A program made the position numbers and the translations under genes. The notes beneath the pieces were generated by a model. That model worked only from the letters and a program-made list of their open reading frames with translations, searched no databases and was not told the DNA's origin. Below are positions 53,477-62,235 of a stretch of DNA of 64,000 nt, in pieces (position 1 is the stretch's first letter; each line of letters starts with the position of its first letter). Source of the stretch: Devosia sp. Root685 (GTDB lineage: Bacteria > Pseudomonadota > Alphaproteobacteria > Rhizobiales > Devosiaceae); assembly GCF_001427875.1 (NCBI RefSeq), contig NZ_LMHK01000002.1, positions 1,361,436 to 1,425,435 of the forward strand, read 5' to 3'.

Positions 53477-54364
53477 ATGCGTATCAGGACCAAGGGGCAA
53501 GGCCAGGAACTGGCCATGCTGCTGCCGGCGCTGTTCTTCATCATCGCGCTCATCGTCACGCCCTTCCTCCTGTCGGTCTGGTTCTCCTTTACCGACCAGC
53601 GTCTCGTGCCGCGGCCGATCCCGACGAAATTCATCGGCACCACTAATTACGAGCGCATGTTCGTCGATCCCCTGTTCTGGCAGGCGATCTGGAACACCGT
53701 GGTTTTCGCGCTGATCGTAACGCCGGTGCAGCTTGCCATGTCGCTCGGCGCGGCCATGGTTCTCAATTCGGCCATTCCGTTCCGCGGCTTTTTCCGCTCG
53801 ATCGCCATCCTGCCGCTCTTGCTGCCGATGACGGTGATCGTCTCGATCTGGGCGGTGCTGTTCCGCATTCCCGCCGGGCCGTTCAATGCGGTCTATCAAT
53901 GGTTCGCCGGCCAGGGAAACTATGTCGATTTTCTCGGCAATCCTTCGACGGCGATGCTTTCGGTCGTCGCGCTCTCGGCCTGGGCGACCTTTCCCTATCA
54001 GATGCTGATCTATCTCGCAGGCCTGCAGGATATTCCGCAGGACCTCTACGAGGCCGCAAAACTCGATGGCGCCAAGCCCTGGCAGCGTTTTCGTTACATC
54101 ACCTGGCCGGGCCTGCGGAACGTCAATATCTTCCTCCTGATCATCACCACGGTCGGCGCCCTAAAGCTCTTCACCCAGGTCGATATCCTGACCAAGGGCG
54201 GGCCGAACGGGGCGACAACCACCATCATTCACTACCTCTTCAAGCAGGGCTACGCGACCCAGAAGGTCGGCTATGCCTCGGCTGTCGCCGTGTTCTTCTT
54301 CCTTGCCGTGACCGCCATCGCGCTATTGCAGCGCCGGTTCCTCAAGAATGAGGGAGAAGCATGA
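53477..54364 (+). CDS. ABC transporter permease, MalF type
   Basis: A 295-residue inner-membrane protein with six predicted helices. The EAA loop, the ATPase contact site, is DLYEAAKLDGAKPWQRFRYITWPGLRN. It overlaps the next permease gene by 4 nt (ATGA). It works with the MalG-type permease and the MsmX/UgpC-type ATPase of the same operon. ATG 53477 follows a GGAGG-like sequence (CCGGAGGATCAATCC). Confidence 0.95.
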   Translation: MRIRTKGQGQELAMLLPALFFIIALIVTPFLLSVWFSFTDQRLVPRPIPTKFIGTTNYERMFVDPLFWQAIWNTVVFALIVTPVQLAMSLGAAMVLNSAIPFRGFFRSIAILPLLLPMTVIVSIWAVLFRIPAGPFNAVYQWFAGQGNYVDFLGNPSTAMLSVVALSAWATFPYQMLIYLAGLQDIPQDLYEAAKLDGAKPWQRFRYITWPGLRNVNIFLLIITTVGALKLFTQVDILTKGGPNGATTTIIHYLFKQGYATQKVGYASAVAVFFFLAVTAIALLQRRFLKNEGEA

Positions 54365-55203
54365 TGCGCCTCAACCGCGATGCCATGCTGCCACTGCTTT
54401 TCGCGCTCGTCCTGGCGCTCGGCGTCCTCCTGCCGCTCATGATGATGGTGACGATCAGCCTCAACCCCAATGAGCAGGACATCATGGTGTCCATGGGCTC
54501 GCTCCGCTCCTTCATCCCGCAGGTCTTTTCCCTCCAGAACTATATCGAGGTCTGGACCGACCCCGTGCACCCCTTCGCGCGCTATCTCGCCAATACCGCG
54601 CTCATCACCTTTTCGACCCTGATCCTGTCGATTTTCTTCAATTCCATGGCCGCATTCGTCCTCGCGCAAGGCACCCTGCCAATCCGCAAGCCGGTAATGA
54701 TCCTGATCCTCGCCACCCTCGCCGTGCCGGGGGAAAGTCTCGTGCTGCCGCAATTGATGATGGCGGGATGGCTGGGCCAGGTCGACAGCTATCAGGTGCA
54801 GATCGTGCCGGGCGTCGCCAATGCCATGTCGATCTTCCTGTTTTATCAGTTCTTCTCGCGCCTGCCCAAAGAGCTGATCGAAGCAGCCCGGATCGATGGC
54901 TTCTCCTTCTTCCAGATCTATCGGCACGTCGCCATGCCGCTCTCGAAGCCGGTGATCTCGGCCATTGCCGTGCTGCAATTTCTCGAAATCTGGAATGCCT
55001 ATCTCTGGCCGGTGATGGTCACCCGCGGCCCCGAATATCGGCCGCTATCGGTCGCCATGTCCGCCTATTTCGGCACCAATCAGGCCGCCTGGGGCAATAT
55101 CATGGCCTTCGCAGTCTCCATGGCCATCCCCGTCATCCTCTTCTTCCTCATTCTCCAGCGCCAGTTCATCGCCTCGGTGATGTCCTCCGGCGTCAAGGGC
55201 TAG
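54361..55203 (+). CDS. ABC transporter permease, MalG type
   Basis: A 280-residue inner-membrane protein with six helices and the EAA loop ELIEAARIDGFSFFQIYRHVAMPLSKP. It is the second permease of the carbohydrate transporter. Its start overlaps the previous stop (ATGA) and its stop lies 3 nt before the GH32 start, showing tight coupling. Confidence 0.95.
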   Translation: MMRLNRDAMLPLLFALVLALGVLLPLMMMVTISLNPNEQDIMVSMGSLRSFIPQVFSLQNYIEVWTDPVHPFARYLANTALITFSTLILSIFFNSMAAFVLAQGTLPIRKPVMILILATLAVPGESLVLPQLMMAGWLGQVDSYQVQIVPGVANAMSIFLFYQFFSRLPKELIEAARIDGFSFFQIYRHVAMPLSKPVISAIAVLQFLEIWNAYLWPVMVTRGPEYRPLSVAMSAYFGTNQAAWGNIMAFAVSMAIPVILFFLILQRQFIASVMSSGVKG

Positions 55204-55206
55204 GCT

Positions 55207-56547
55207 ATGACCGAAAAATTCCGTCCCAACCTGCATTTCTCACCCCGCGCCGGCTGGATGAACGATCCCAATGGCATGATCCGTGTCGACGGCGTGTGGC
55301 ACCTGTTTTTCCAGCACGACCCCGACAGCACCCTGCACGGGCCCATGCATTGGGGCCACGCCACCAGCAAGGATCTCGTCCACTGGCAGGAGCAACAGGT
55401 CGCGCTTTATCCCGGCGCGCTCGGCACCTGTTTTTCCGGCAGCGCCGTCGAAACTACCGAGGGCGCGATAAAGCTGCTTTACACCGCCCACAGCACCACC
55501 GCGGCGGGCGAAGACTATCAGGTCCAATGCCTTGTCCATGCCGACCGCGCCTTGGCCCGGTTCGAAAACCACCCCGCCAATCCGGTCGTCCCCAATCCCG
55601 GCTTCACGGCCTTCCGCGATCCCAAGGTTATCTGGCACGAGCCAAGCCAGCGCTGGATCATGCTGGTGACCGAAGGCCAGTCGATCGGCTTTTACGGCTC
55701 GGACGACCTCGAACGCTGGACCCATCTGTCCAGTTTTGGCGAAACCCATGGCCGGCACAGCCCCGGCCCCTGGGAATGCCCAGATCTGGTGCCTCTCCTC
55801 GCCCCCAATGGCGAGATCCAATGGGTGCTGATCGTCGGCCTCAATCCCGGCGGCTATGCACCAGGCTCCGGCACCCAGTATTTTATCGGGCACTTCGATG
55901 GCACGGCCTTCACCAATGCCAATCCGCCCGAAACCGAACTCTGGCTCGATTATGGCCGCGACTATTATGCGGCCCAGACCTTTTTCGAAACCGGCGGCAC
56001 CCAAAGGCCCACCGCCATCGCCTGGGCCAGCAACTGGCTCTATGCCAAGCAGACAAAGACTGCCGCCTTCCGGGGCGTCATGTCCCTGCCGCGCGAATTG
56101 CGCCTCGCGGCTACCCCCGACGGCCTGCGTGTCGCCGCGCATGTTCCCGCCTCGGCCGAGGCGGGATTTGGGAGCGCCGCCCTGCCCGGTACCAGCCGGG
56201 TCGATCTCATGGCCGATCTCGCTGTGGGTGAGGAGATGGCCATTGTCCTCTTCGGCGAGGAGGAGCCGCACTTCGTCGTCCGGCGCGACAGCTCGGAGCG
56301 GGGCTCGATCCGAACCATCAGGCAGGCCATCGCGGGGATGGATCAATTCGGGCACGACTACGTCGTTGACTTCTTCTGGCCCGCCGATGACGTCCTCGAC
56401 CTGACACTCTTTATCGATCGCGGCCTTGTCGAACTCAGCGCGGCTGATGGGCTGGTCTGGATTACCAACCTTTTCTATCCCGCCGATCCCGAAGCGCCGC
56501 CGGTCATGCGCAACATGGGTCAGACCCAGGAGCTTACCAATGGCTGA
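55207..56547 (+). CDS. GH32 beta-fructosidase (sucrose/fructan hydrolase), cytoplasmic
   Basis: A 446-residue glycoside hydrolase with all three family 32 acids: WMNDPNG (nucleophile Asp20), FRDPKV (transition-state stabiliser, Asp138) and WECPDL (acid/base Glu190). A five-bladed propeller is followed by a C-terminal beta-sandwich. There is no signal peptide, so it acts on sugars already imported, releasing fructose. The position between permease and ATPase genes ties it to the transporter. Free fructose would suit the PfkB kinase at 39.4 kb. Sucrose, sucrose-6-phosphate or short fructans cannot be told apart by sequence reading; an ABC and not a PTS importer argues against a phosphorylated substrate. 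Confidence 0.95.
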   Translation: MTEKFRPNLHFSPRAGWMNDPNGMIRVDGVWHLFFQHDPDSTLHGPMHWGHATSKDLVHWQEQQVALYPGALGTCFSGSAVETTEGAIKLLYTAHSTTAAGEDYQVQCLVHADRALARFENHPANPVVPNPGFTAFRDPKVIWHEPSQRWIMLVTEGQSIGFYGSDDLERWTHLSSFGETHGRHSPGPWECPDLVPLLAPNGEIQWVLIVGLNPGGYAPGSGTQYFIGHFDGTAFTNANPPETELWLDYGRDYYAAQTFFETGGTQRPTAIAWASNWLYAKQTKTAAFRGVMSLPRELRLAATPDGLRVAAHVPASAEAGFGSAALPGTSRVDLMADLAVGEEMAIVLFGEEEPHFVVRRDSSERGSIRTIRQAIAGMDQFGHDYVVDFFWPADDVLDLTLFIDRGLVELSAADGLVWITNLFYPADPEAPPVMRNMGQTQELTNG

Positions 56548-57538
56548 TGTCGTCTTTTCCGCCGTCCACAAGCGCTATGGCGCGGTGGAGATCATTCCCG
56601 GCCTCGATCTCACCATCCCCGAGGGTTCCTTTACCGTGCTCGTCGGCCCCTCGGGCTGCGGCAAGTCCACCCTGCTGCGCATGATCGCCGGGCTCGAGGA
56701 GGTTTCCGGTGGCTCGATCCATATCGGGGGCGATGATGTCACGACGAGCGATCCCTCCCAGCGCGGCATTGCCATGGTGTTTCAATCCTATGCGCTCTAT
56801 CCCCATATGAGCGTTGCCGACAATATCGGCTTTGGCCTCAAACTCTCGGGCATGGCCAAGACCGAAATCGCCGCCCGCGTGGCCGATGCCGCCGAAACGC
56901 TGCAATTGACCCATCTCCTCGATCGCAAGCCCAAGCAATTATCCGGCGGCCAGCGCCAGCGCGTCGCCATCGGCCGCGCCATCGTGCGCAAGCCCAGGGT
57001 TTTTCTCTTCGATGAACCCCTCAGCAATCTCGACGCGGCCCTCCGGGCCCAGATGCGCGTGGAGCTGGCCGAACTTCATAGCCGCATCGGCGCAACCATG
57101 GTCTATGTCACCCACGATCAGGTGGAAGCCATGACCATGGCCGACCGTATCGTGGTGCTCAATGGTGGTCGCATCGAACAGGCCGGCGCCCCCATGGAGC
57201 TTTACCGCCAGCCCGCCACCCCCTTCGTTGCCGGCTTCATCGGCTCACCCAGGATGAACTTCATCACCGGGGAGGAAGCCAGGAAACTAGGCGGCGATCT
57301 CGTCGGCATCCGGCCCGAACACCTGCGCCTCAGCGAAAACGGCCCCTGGATTGCCAGCGTTCGTCACGTCGAGCATCTTGGCGCAGAAACCTTGATCTAT
57401 GCCGAAGCCGAAGCCATCGGCCCGCTGACCATCAAGGCGGAAGGCGACGTTGCCCTCGAAGCGGGCAAATCAATCCGGATCGGCTTCAACACCACCGACC
57501 TCCATCGCTTCGCTGGTGGCCGCCGGGTTCCGAACTAA
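56540..57538 (+). CDS. ABC transporter ATP-binding protein, MalK/UgpC/MsmX type
   Basis: A 332-residue ATPase: Walker [10 protein letters not shown] (36-44), Q-loop [18 protein letters not shown], signature [16 protein letters not shown], Walker [13 protein letters not shown] and H-loop [14 protein letters not shown]-terminal TOBE-type regulatory domain follows ([12 protein letters not shown]). ATG 56540 lies 8 nt inside the end of the GH32 gene, with CAGGAG upstream. It energises the permeases of the operon. Confidence 0.97.
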   Translation: MADVVFSAVHKRYGAVEIIPGLDLTIPEGSFTVLVGPSGCGKSTLLRMIAGLEEVSGGSIHIGGDDVTTSDPSQRGIAMVFQSYALYPHMSVADNIGFGLKLSGMAKTEIAARVADAAETLQLTHLLDRKPKQLSGGQRQRVAIGRAIVRKPRVFLFDEPLSNLDAALRAQMRVELAELHSRIGATMVYVTHDQVEAMTMADRIVVLNGGRIEQAGAPMELYRQPATPFVAGFIGSPRMNFITGEEARKLGGDLVGIRPEHLRLSENGPWIASVRHVEHLGAETLIYAEAEAIGPLTIKAEGDVALEAGKSIRIGFNTTDLHRFAGGRRVPN

Positions 57539-57623
57539 GGAGCCACCTGGAGGGGCCTCGCCGCTACACAGCATCGAGGCCAGGTCTTGACGCGACCAGC
57601 CTACTGGCACCGAACACAGAATG

Positions 57624-57814
57624 AAGCTACAGCTTCAAAAACCTAAAGCCTCCCCAGACTCCCTCACCCTACAAGCCACAGCTTCAACATACGGAACCAA
57701 ACTACAGAAATTAAGCTATAGCTTGCTTTTTTCCAAAACTCATCCATAATGCAGCTACAGATTAAGGGAACATCCCAAAATCCTGCAAGAAGGGCAGAGA
57801 CAAAGCCATAGCTA
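57624..57814. promoter_or_regulatory. Array of about five 12-bp operator-like palindromes before the HipA gene
   Basis: Copies close to AAGCYAYAGCTT start at 57624 (AAGCTACAGCTT, inside the perfect TGAAGCT-AC-AGCTTCA), 57673 (AAGCCACAGCTT), 57713 (AAGCTATAGCTT), 57752 (CAGCTACAGATT) and 57803 (AAGCCATAGCTA). A weaker copy is near 57700 (AACTACAGAAAT). Start-to-start distances are 49, 40, 39 and 51 bp. The region is AT-rich against its surroundings and contains no gene. HipB-type proteins bind several spaced operators upstream of their operon, so this array is probably the binding region of the HTH protein encoded downstream. Confidence 0.72.
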
Positions 57815-57876
57815 CAAATCCGTATCGTGCGGAAGTTCTTTTCAAGAATGAATCAGCCGGCACCCTCGAACAGACG

Positions 57877-58968
57877 GTGACGGGCGGAACGCGTTTTACC
57901 TATCACGATGGCTGGCAGAGCGATGTCGCTTGCTGCTTCCCGGCAACCCAACGCGAGCACAACTGGCCCAACGCCCTCCATCCTTTCTTCCAGCATCTCG
58001 GCCCGGAAGGATGGTTGCGTGAGAAGCAGGCACGCGGCGCCCATATCAAGGACGAGCAGAATGACTTCGCCCTGCTGCTAAGCTATGGCGAAGATTGCAT
58101 CGGGGCCGTTGGCGTCAGGCCAATCGACACAACCGATATTCCAAAGATCGAGGAAGGCGCACCAACGCCGGGAAGAACGCTCTCGGGTGTGCAGAAGAAA
58201 CTGCTCGTCGTGCAAAAGGGCGATCAATTCCTTCCCGCAGGCCAGGACGGACCCGCCCCCTTCATCGCAAAATTCAACTCAGACGGCGAGAAGACCCTCG
58301 TCCGCAACGAGCTTCGCTCGCTCCAATGGACCGCAGCCGTTCTGGGCAAGAAGGAAGTCACGGAGTTCCAGCTCGGACATGTCGGGGACGAAGTAGCACT
58401 GATCGTTACGCGCTTTGACCGCACGAAAACGGGCGAAAAGCTTCGTCTTGAGGATTTTGCGCAGATCCTCGTAAAACCGCGCGGCCTCAACTACGACGGC
58501 AAATACCAAAGTAGCTATGAAGAGGTCGCGCAGGTGATTAGGGATCACTCGGCGCGCCCGATCATCGATCTCGACAAACTCTTCCGGCGGCTCATCGTGT
58601 TCGCGGCCCTCGCGAACTGCGATGCGCACCTGAAGAACTTCTCGCTCCTTGAATCCAGGGAAGGACTCCGGCTTTCCCCCGTTTATGACGTCCTCAACAC
58701 CGCCCTTTACGAAAACCTCGATCGGAATTTCGGGCTCTCGATCCTGGGCAAGGTGCGCAATCTCGACGACCTCACCGGCTCGCTTTTTCGCAAGTTCGGC
58801 CTCGAAATCGGTCTTCCCCCGCGCGCTATAGATCTCGCCTTCACCGACCTCAAAAGACAGATCGACAAAAACCCGATCAACACGCCCCAAGGCGAACCAC
58901 CCAATGGCTTTATCAGCCGCTTTGCAGAAGGAGTGAGGAACCAATGCCTTCGTCTCTTCGAGGAGTAG
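57877..58968 (+). CDS. HipA-family serine/threonine kinase (toxin-like)
   Basis: From GTG 57877 there are 363 residues. The HipA N-terminal domain ends with NDFALLLSYGEDCIGAVGV. The kinase core shows LSGVQKKLLV (103-112), the ATP-Lys segment FIAKF (129-133), VTRFDR (177-182), the catalytic loop NCDAHLKNFS (247-256; Asp249, Asn254) and the metal-binding SPVYDVLNT (Asp271). E. coli HipA phosphorylates glutamyl-tRNA synthetase. The homologous frame continues upstream to 57766 (…NPYRAEVLFKNESAGTLEQ), matching the first HipA strands, but holds no ATG, GTG or TTG there. So the true start is either this GTG, a rare codon such as ATA 57808, or was lost. The downstream gene overlaps by 25 nt. Confidence 0.85.
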   Translation: MTGGTRFTYHDGWQSDVACCFPATQREHNWPNALHPFFQHLGPEGWLREKQARGAHIKDEQNDFALLLSYGEDCIGAVGVRPIDTTDIPKIEEGAPTPGRTLSGVQKKLLVVQKGDQFLPAGQDGPAPFIAKFNSDGEKTLVRNELRSLQWTAAVLGKKEVTEFQLGHVGDEVALIVTRFDRTKTGEKLRLEDFAQILVKPRGLNYDGKYQSSYEEVAQVIRDHSARPIIDLDKLFRRLIVFAALANCDAHLKNFSLLESREGLRLSPVYDVLNTALYENLDRNFGLSILGKVRNLDDLTGSLFRKFGLEIGLPPRAIDLAFTDLKRQIDKNPINTPQGEPPNGFISRFAEGVRNQCLRLFEE

Positions 58969-59951
58969 AGCCGCTGAATTGGCAGAAGCTGATCGATGAA
59001 ACGATCGAGCGGCGCAAAGAAAGCGGGATGACCAAGCGTCAGCACACCGCGCTTGCCGGCGTCAGCGCGCCAACCATGGCGGCGTTTGAACGCGGGGAAA
59101 TGACTTTGAGCCTCGCCAAAGCCTTCGATATTCTGCGTGTCGTGGGCCTAATGGACGAACCTGCCGCCGGCGGTGCACAGGAGCGTTTCCTCCGCGAATC
59201 CATCGAGCGCTGGCAGTCATTGGTCAGCACCCTGCCCCCCCAAAGTCCGGCCCGCTTTCCCGATGGCTACTATCGCGCCGACTATTGTTTCATCGGCGAG
59301 ATCAAAACGCCGACGACGCGGGAATTCGAACGGATGCTCGCCGGGGTCGCGAGGAAGAAATATACCGGCTGGCCGGTTTTCATGGTCTTGAACCGCGAAG
59401 AGATCCGTCCCCGCGAGGTTGATGGGGCGATCGAAACCTGGCTGCGGCCCGAAGGCACAGTGCAGCGCAGTTTCGAGGATCCCGCTCACTGCGACTTTTG
59501 GCGCGGCGTGCCATCGGGGCGCATGTTCCTGATCCGCGGCTACCAGGAAGACGGGCAGGAGACGTTCCCCGCGAGAACGATTTTTGACTCCACGCTGCCC
59601 ATCTGGCGCATGGGCGAAATCCTGCTCCACGCCGCCGCCCTTGCTCAGCATCTGGCCAAGGATGATCCGGACGCACTCACCATAAAATTGCGAATTCTTT
59701 ATACCGGCCTACAGGGGCGCCAGCTCAAAAGCTGGGCCAACCCTCTGTCGGGCGTGTTCATGGAAGGCCGGCCCTCGCGCAGCGATGAGGTCCTCATCGA
59801 GACCGAAGTCCCGGTCAAGGGCCTTAAGGACAATCTTGCCGCGCACTTGGTGCCGCTCGTGTCACAGCTCTTCGAGCGCTTTGACGCCGAGAGCGTCTCC
59901 CACGACTTCGTTCAGCACGAGGTGTCGCGACTAATGAAGGGCAACTTCTAG
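58944..59951 (+). CDS. HTH (XRE/HipB-like) protein with a large unassigned C-terminal domain
   Basis: A 335-residue protein from ATG 58944, with AGGA 4 nt upstream, starting 25 nt before the hipA stop. Residues about 12-72 form an XRE-type helix-turn-helix (ESGMTKRQHTALAGVSAPTMAAFERG, then LSLAKAFDILRVVGL), as in HipB antitoxins. Residues about 85-335 (RADYCFIGEIKTPTTREFER, YTGWPVFMVLNREEIRP, GRMFLIRGYQED, IWRMGEILLHAAALAQHL, LRILYTGLQGRQLKSWANP) form a further domain I do not recognise. HipB is normally under 100 residues and encoded before hipA; both size and order differ here. I infer an antitoxin/repressor with an added sensing or effector domain. Confidence 0.8.
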   Translation: MPSSLRGVEPLNWQKLIDETIERRKESGMTKRQHTALAGVSAPTMAAFERGEMTLSLAKAFDILRVVGLMDEPAAGGAQERFLRESIERWQSLVSTLPPQSPARFPDGYYRADYCFIGEIKTPTTREFERMLAGVARKKYTGWPVFMVLNREEIRPREVDGAIETWLRPEGTVQRSFEDPAHCDFWRGVPSGRMFLIRGYQEDGQETFPARTIFDSTLPIWRMGEILLHAAALAQHLAKDDPDALTIKLRILYTGLQGRQLKSWANPLSGVFMEGRPSRSDEVLIETEVPVKGLKDNLAAHLVPLVSQLFERFDAESVSHDFVQHEVSRLMKGNF

Positions 59952-59990
59952 GCGCCGGGCCAATTTAAAGAAGCGATGTGCTGAAAAAGA

Positions 59991-60016
59991 AAAGCCTCCG
60001 GAAAGGGGCTTTCTTC
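59991..60016 (+). terminator. Terminator after the HipA/HTH operon
   Basis: AAAGCCTCC / GGGGCTTT pairs around a GGAAA loop and is followed by CTTC, about 40 nt after the stop. It lacks a long T-run. Confidence 0.6.
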
Positions 60017-60047
60017 GCTTGGCCTTTGCCGCGCTCCGCAAGGCCTA

Positions 60048-60086
60048 AAAAGGCAAAACCACCGACCGATGTCTCGGTCAGTGGTT
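60048..60086 (-). terminator. Terminator of the initiator tRNA gene (leftward)
   Basis: On the minus strand a stem AACCACTGACCGA / TCGGTCGGTGGTT (60057-60086, one mismatch) is followed by TTGCCTTTTT, 4 nt after the tRNA CCA end. Confidence 0.85.
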
Positions 60087-60090
60087 CTGT

Positions 60091-60167
<77 letters not shown>

Positions 60168-60407
60168 TCAAACACAGCGCCTCGGCGCGGTGTGAGGGCT
60201 ATATAGGGGGTACTTTCCAAGACCTCAACCCCCAAAGCGGATACGATGACGGTTTTTTGACGCAACACCTCCACCTTGAGGAAAATCAGGCACTTGCCGC
60301 GCAAGGCATGTGGAAAACTTCGCCTGACGCCGTTCCCGTCTTTTCCCCTTCGCGTTGAAGGGTCTACCGTCCTGCCCTGCTGGAACTATGGATTTGGGGC
60401 GCCCATC

Positions 60408-61445
60408 ATGGAAATGAAGAAACTCGGCCGGACCGGTATCGATGTGACCGACATCTGCCTCGGCACCATGACCTGGGGCAGCCAGAACACCGAGGCCGAA
60501 GGTCACGCCCAGATCGCCATGGCCCGCGATGCCGGCATCAATTTCATGGACACAGCCGAACTTTATGCCGTGCCCGGCAGCCACGAAACCTCCGGCCGCA
60601 CCGAAGAGATCATCGGCAACTGGTTCGCCACCCACAAGGATCGCGAGAACTGGGTTCTTGCCAGCAAGATCGGTGGCGGCGGCAATGCCTTCCTCCGCGA
60701 AGGCAAGCGCGCCGACGGCGCCTCGATCCGCGTTGCGGTCGATGGCAGCCTCAAGCGTCTCAAGACCGATTATATCGATCTCTACCAGATCCATTGGGCC
60801 AGCCGCGGCCATTATCATTTCGAAAATTACTGGCGCTTTGCCCCGCACAAGCAGGACACCGCCGATATCCTCGCCAATCTCGAGGACATGCTCGAAACCC
60901 TGGGCGAGCTGGTGAAATCAGGAAAAATCCGCGCCATCGGCGTTTCCAACGAAACCACCTGGGGCATTTCCCAGTGGCTGCGCATCGCCGAAGCCAAAGG
61001 CCTGCCGCGCCTTGCCTCGGTGCAGAACGAATACAATTTCCTCCGCCGCCTTTTCGATCACGACCTGGCCGAACTGAGCCACCACGAAGACGTCGGTCTC
61101 CTCGCCTATTCCCCGCTCGCCGCGGGCATGCTGACCGGCAAATATCTCGATGGTGCGACGCCCAAAGGCAGCCGCAAGGAGTACCAAAAGTCGTTCTGGC
61201 GCCAGAACGAATTCTCCGAAGCCGCCACCCGTGACTACCTCGCCCTTGCCAAAAAGCACGGCCTCGACCCCGCCCAGATGGCCATTGCCTTCTGCCGCAC
61301 CCGCCCGTTCATGACCTCGACCATTATCGGCGCCACCAGCACCGAGCAATTGGCCGTCGATCTCGGCGCGGTGAACCTGACGCTCTCGCCCGAAGTCCTC
61401 AGCGAGATCGACACGCTCTTCCGCCGCCACCCGCGCCCATTGTAA
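60408..61445 (+). CDS. Aldo/keto reductase, Tas-like
   Basis: A 345-residue NADPH-dependent TIM-barrel oxidoreductase. It shows LGRTGIDVTDICLGTMTWG, the catalytic Asp/Tyr region NFMDTAELYAVPG, the Lys in VLASKIGGGG, and the His in DLYQIHWASRG. The cofactor-binding C-terminus is TIIGATSTEQLAVDL. The long insertion after the fourth strand (HYHFENYWRF) is typical of the Tas group. ATG 60408 is used; ATG 60414 is also in frame. Substrate unknown. Confidence 0.92.
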   Translation: MEMKKLGRTGIDVTDICLGTMTWGSQNTEAEGHAQIAMARDAGINFMDTAELYAVPGSHETSGRTEEIIGNWFATHKDRENWVLASKIGGGGNAFLREGKRADGASIRVAVDGSLKRLKTDYIDLYQIHWASRGHYHFENYWRFAPHKQDTADILANLEDMLETLGELVKSGKIRAIGVSNETTWGISQWLRIAEAKGLPRLASVQNEYNFLRRLFDHDLAELSHHEDVGLLAYSPLAAGMLTGKYLDGATPKGSRKEYQKSFWRQNEFSEAATRDYLALAKKHGLDPAQMAIAFCRTRPFMTSTIIGATSTEQLAVDLGAVNLTLSPEVLSEIDTLFRRHPRPL

Positions 61446-61474
61446 GTTGTGATCAATCGCTTCGGGGGCCTTCC

Positions 61475-62206
61475 ATGACGGCAACGCTTTTCACTTCAGT
61501 TTTTCCGCTTCTGGCCTATTACGCCTATAATATCATCGTGCCGCTGATCGAGCGCCGGCGCCCCTCGCTCTCGAGCATCATGAACATGCAGCGCCGCCGC
61601 TGGGTCACCAATGCGACGCGTCGCGAAAGCCCGTTCGATGCTATACTCTCGGGCAATATCATGGGCTCGGTGAGCTTTCTGGCCTCCACCTCGGTGCTGC
61701 TGGTCCTCGCGGTCTTTGCCGTCTTCGGACAATTGCCGACGCTGATGGACACGCTCGGCACGCTCTCCGTGGACAAGGTCTTCTCGATCGCCGACGTGCA
61801 GATCCACCTCATGGTCATGCTGACCATGTTCGTGCTGGCCTTCTTTGCCTTCACCCTGTCGCTGCGCCAGTTCAATCATTATTGCATAATGCTCGGCGCC
61901 CTCGAACATGACCGGGTAACCTCGGAAGAAGAGATCGACGCCATCACGCGCATGAACGCGCTCGGCGCCAAGAACTTCAATTCCGGCATCCGCGCCTATT
62001 ACTTTTCGGTGGCCACCGTCGCCTGGTTCATTTCCGAATGGCTGGCGGTCGCCACCTGCCTTGCCACAATCCTCGTCGTCGCTCATCGCGAGTTTTTCTC
62101 GACCGCCCACCGGACCGCCGCCTCGGCCGCCGTCGTCGCCGCCCGGCATCGCCAGAAACTGGCCGATAGCGAGATCAAAAAGCAAGAAGGTCCCGGCGAG
62201 TTCTAG
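61475..62206 (+). CDS. DUF599 family membrane protein
   Basis: A 243-residue integral membrane protein with four predicted helices (VFPLLAYYAYNIIVPLI, VSFLASTSVLLVLAVFAVFG, IHLMVMLTMFVLAFFAFTLSL, AYYFSVATVAWFISEWLAVA) and DUF599 features (MQRRRWVTNATRRESPFDAIL, RQFNHYCIMLGA). The function is unknown. The C-terminal tail is charged and cytoplasmic. It follows the aldo/keto reductase after 29 nt and may share its transcript. Confidence 0.88.
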   Translation: MTATLFTSVFPLLAYYAYNIIVPLIERRRPSLSSIMNMQRRRWVTNATRRESPFDAILSGNIMGSVSFLASTSVLLVLAVFAVFGQLPTLMDTLGTLSVDKVFSIADVQIHLMVMLTMFVLAFFAFTLSLRQFNHYCIMLGALEHDRVTSEEEIDAITRMNALGAKNFNSGIRAYYFSVATVAWFISEWLAVATCLATILVVAHREFFSTAHRTAASAAVVAARHRQKLADSEIKKQEGPGEF

Positions 62207-62235
62207 CCGAGGCCTTTTGTCGATTTACCTCAAGG

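Noticed and set aside
55240-56571. A 443-codon minus-strand open frame
   Set aside because: Antisense of the GH32 gene, whose catalytic motifs are complete.
57624-57814. CRISPR array reading of the repeated 12-mers
   Set aside because: Units are only 12 bp, imperfect and palindromic with irregular spacing and no cas genes; operator array fits better.
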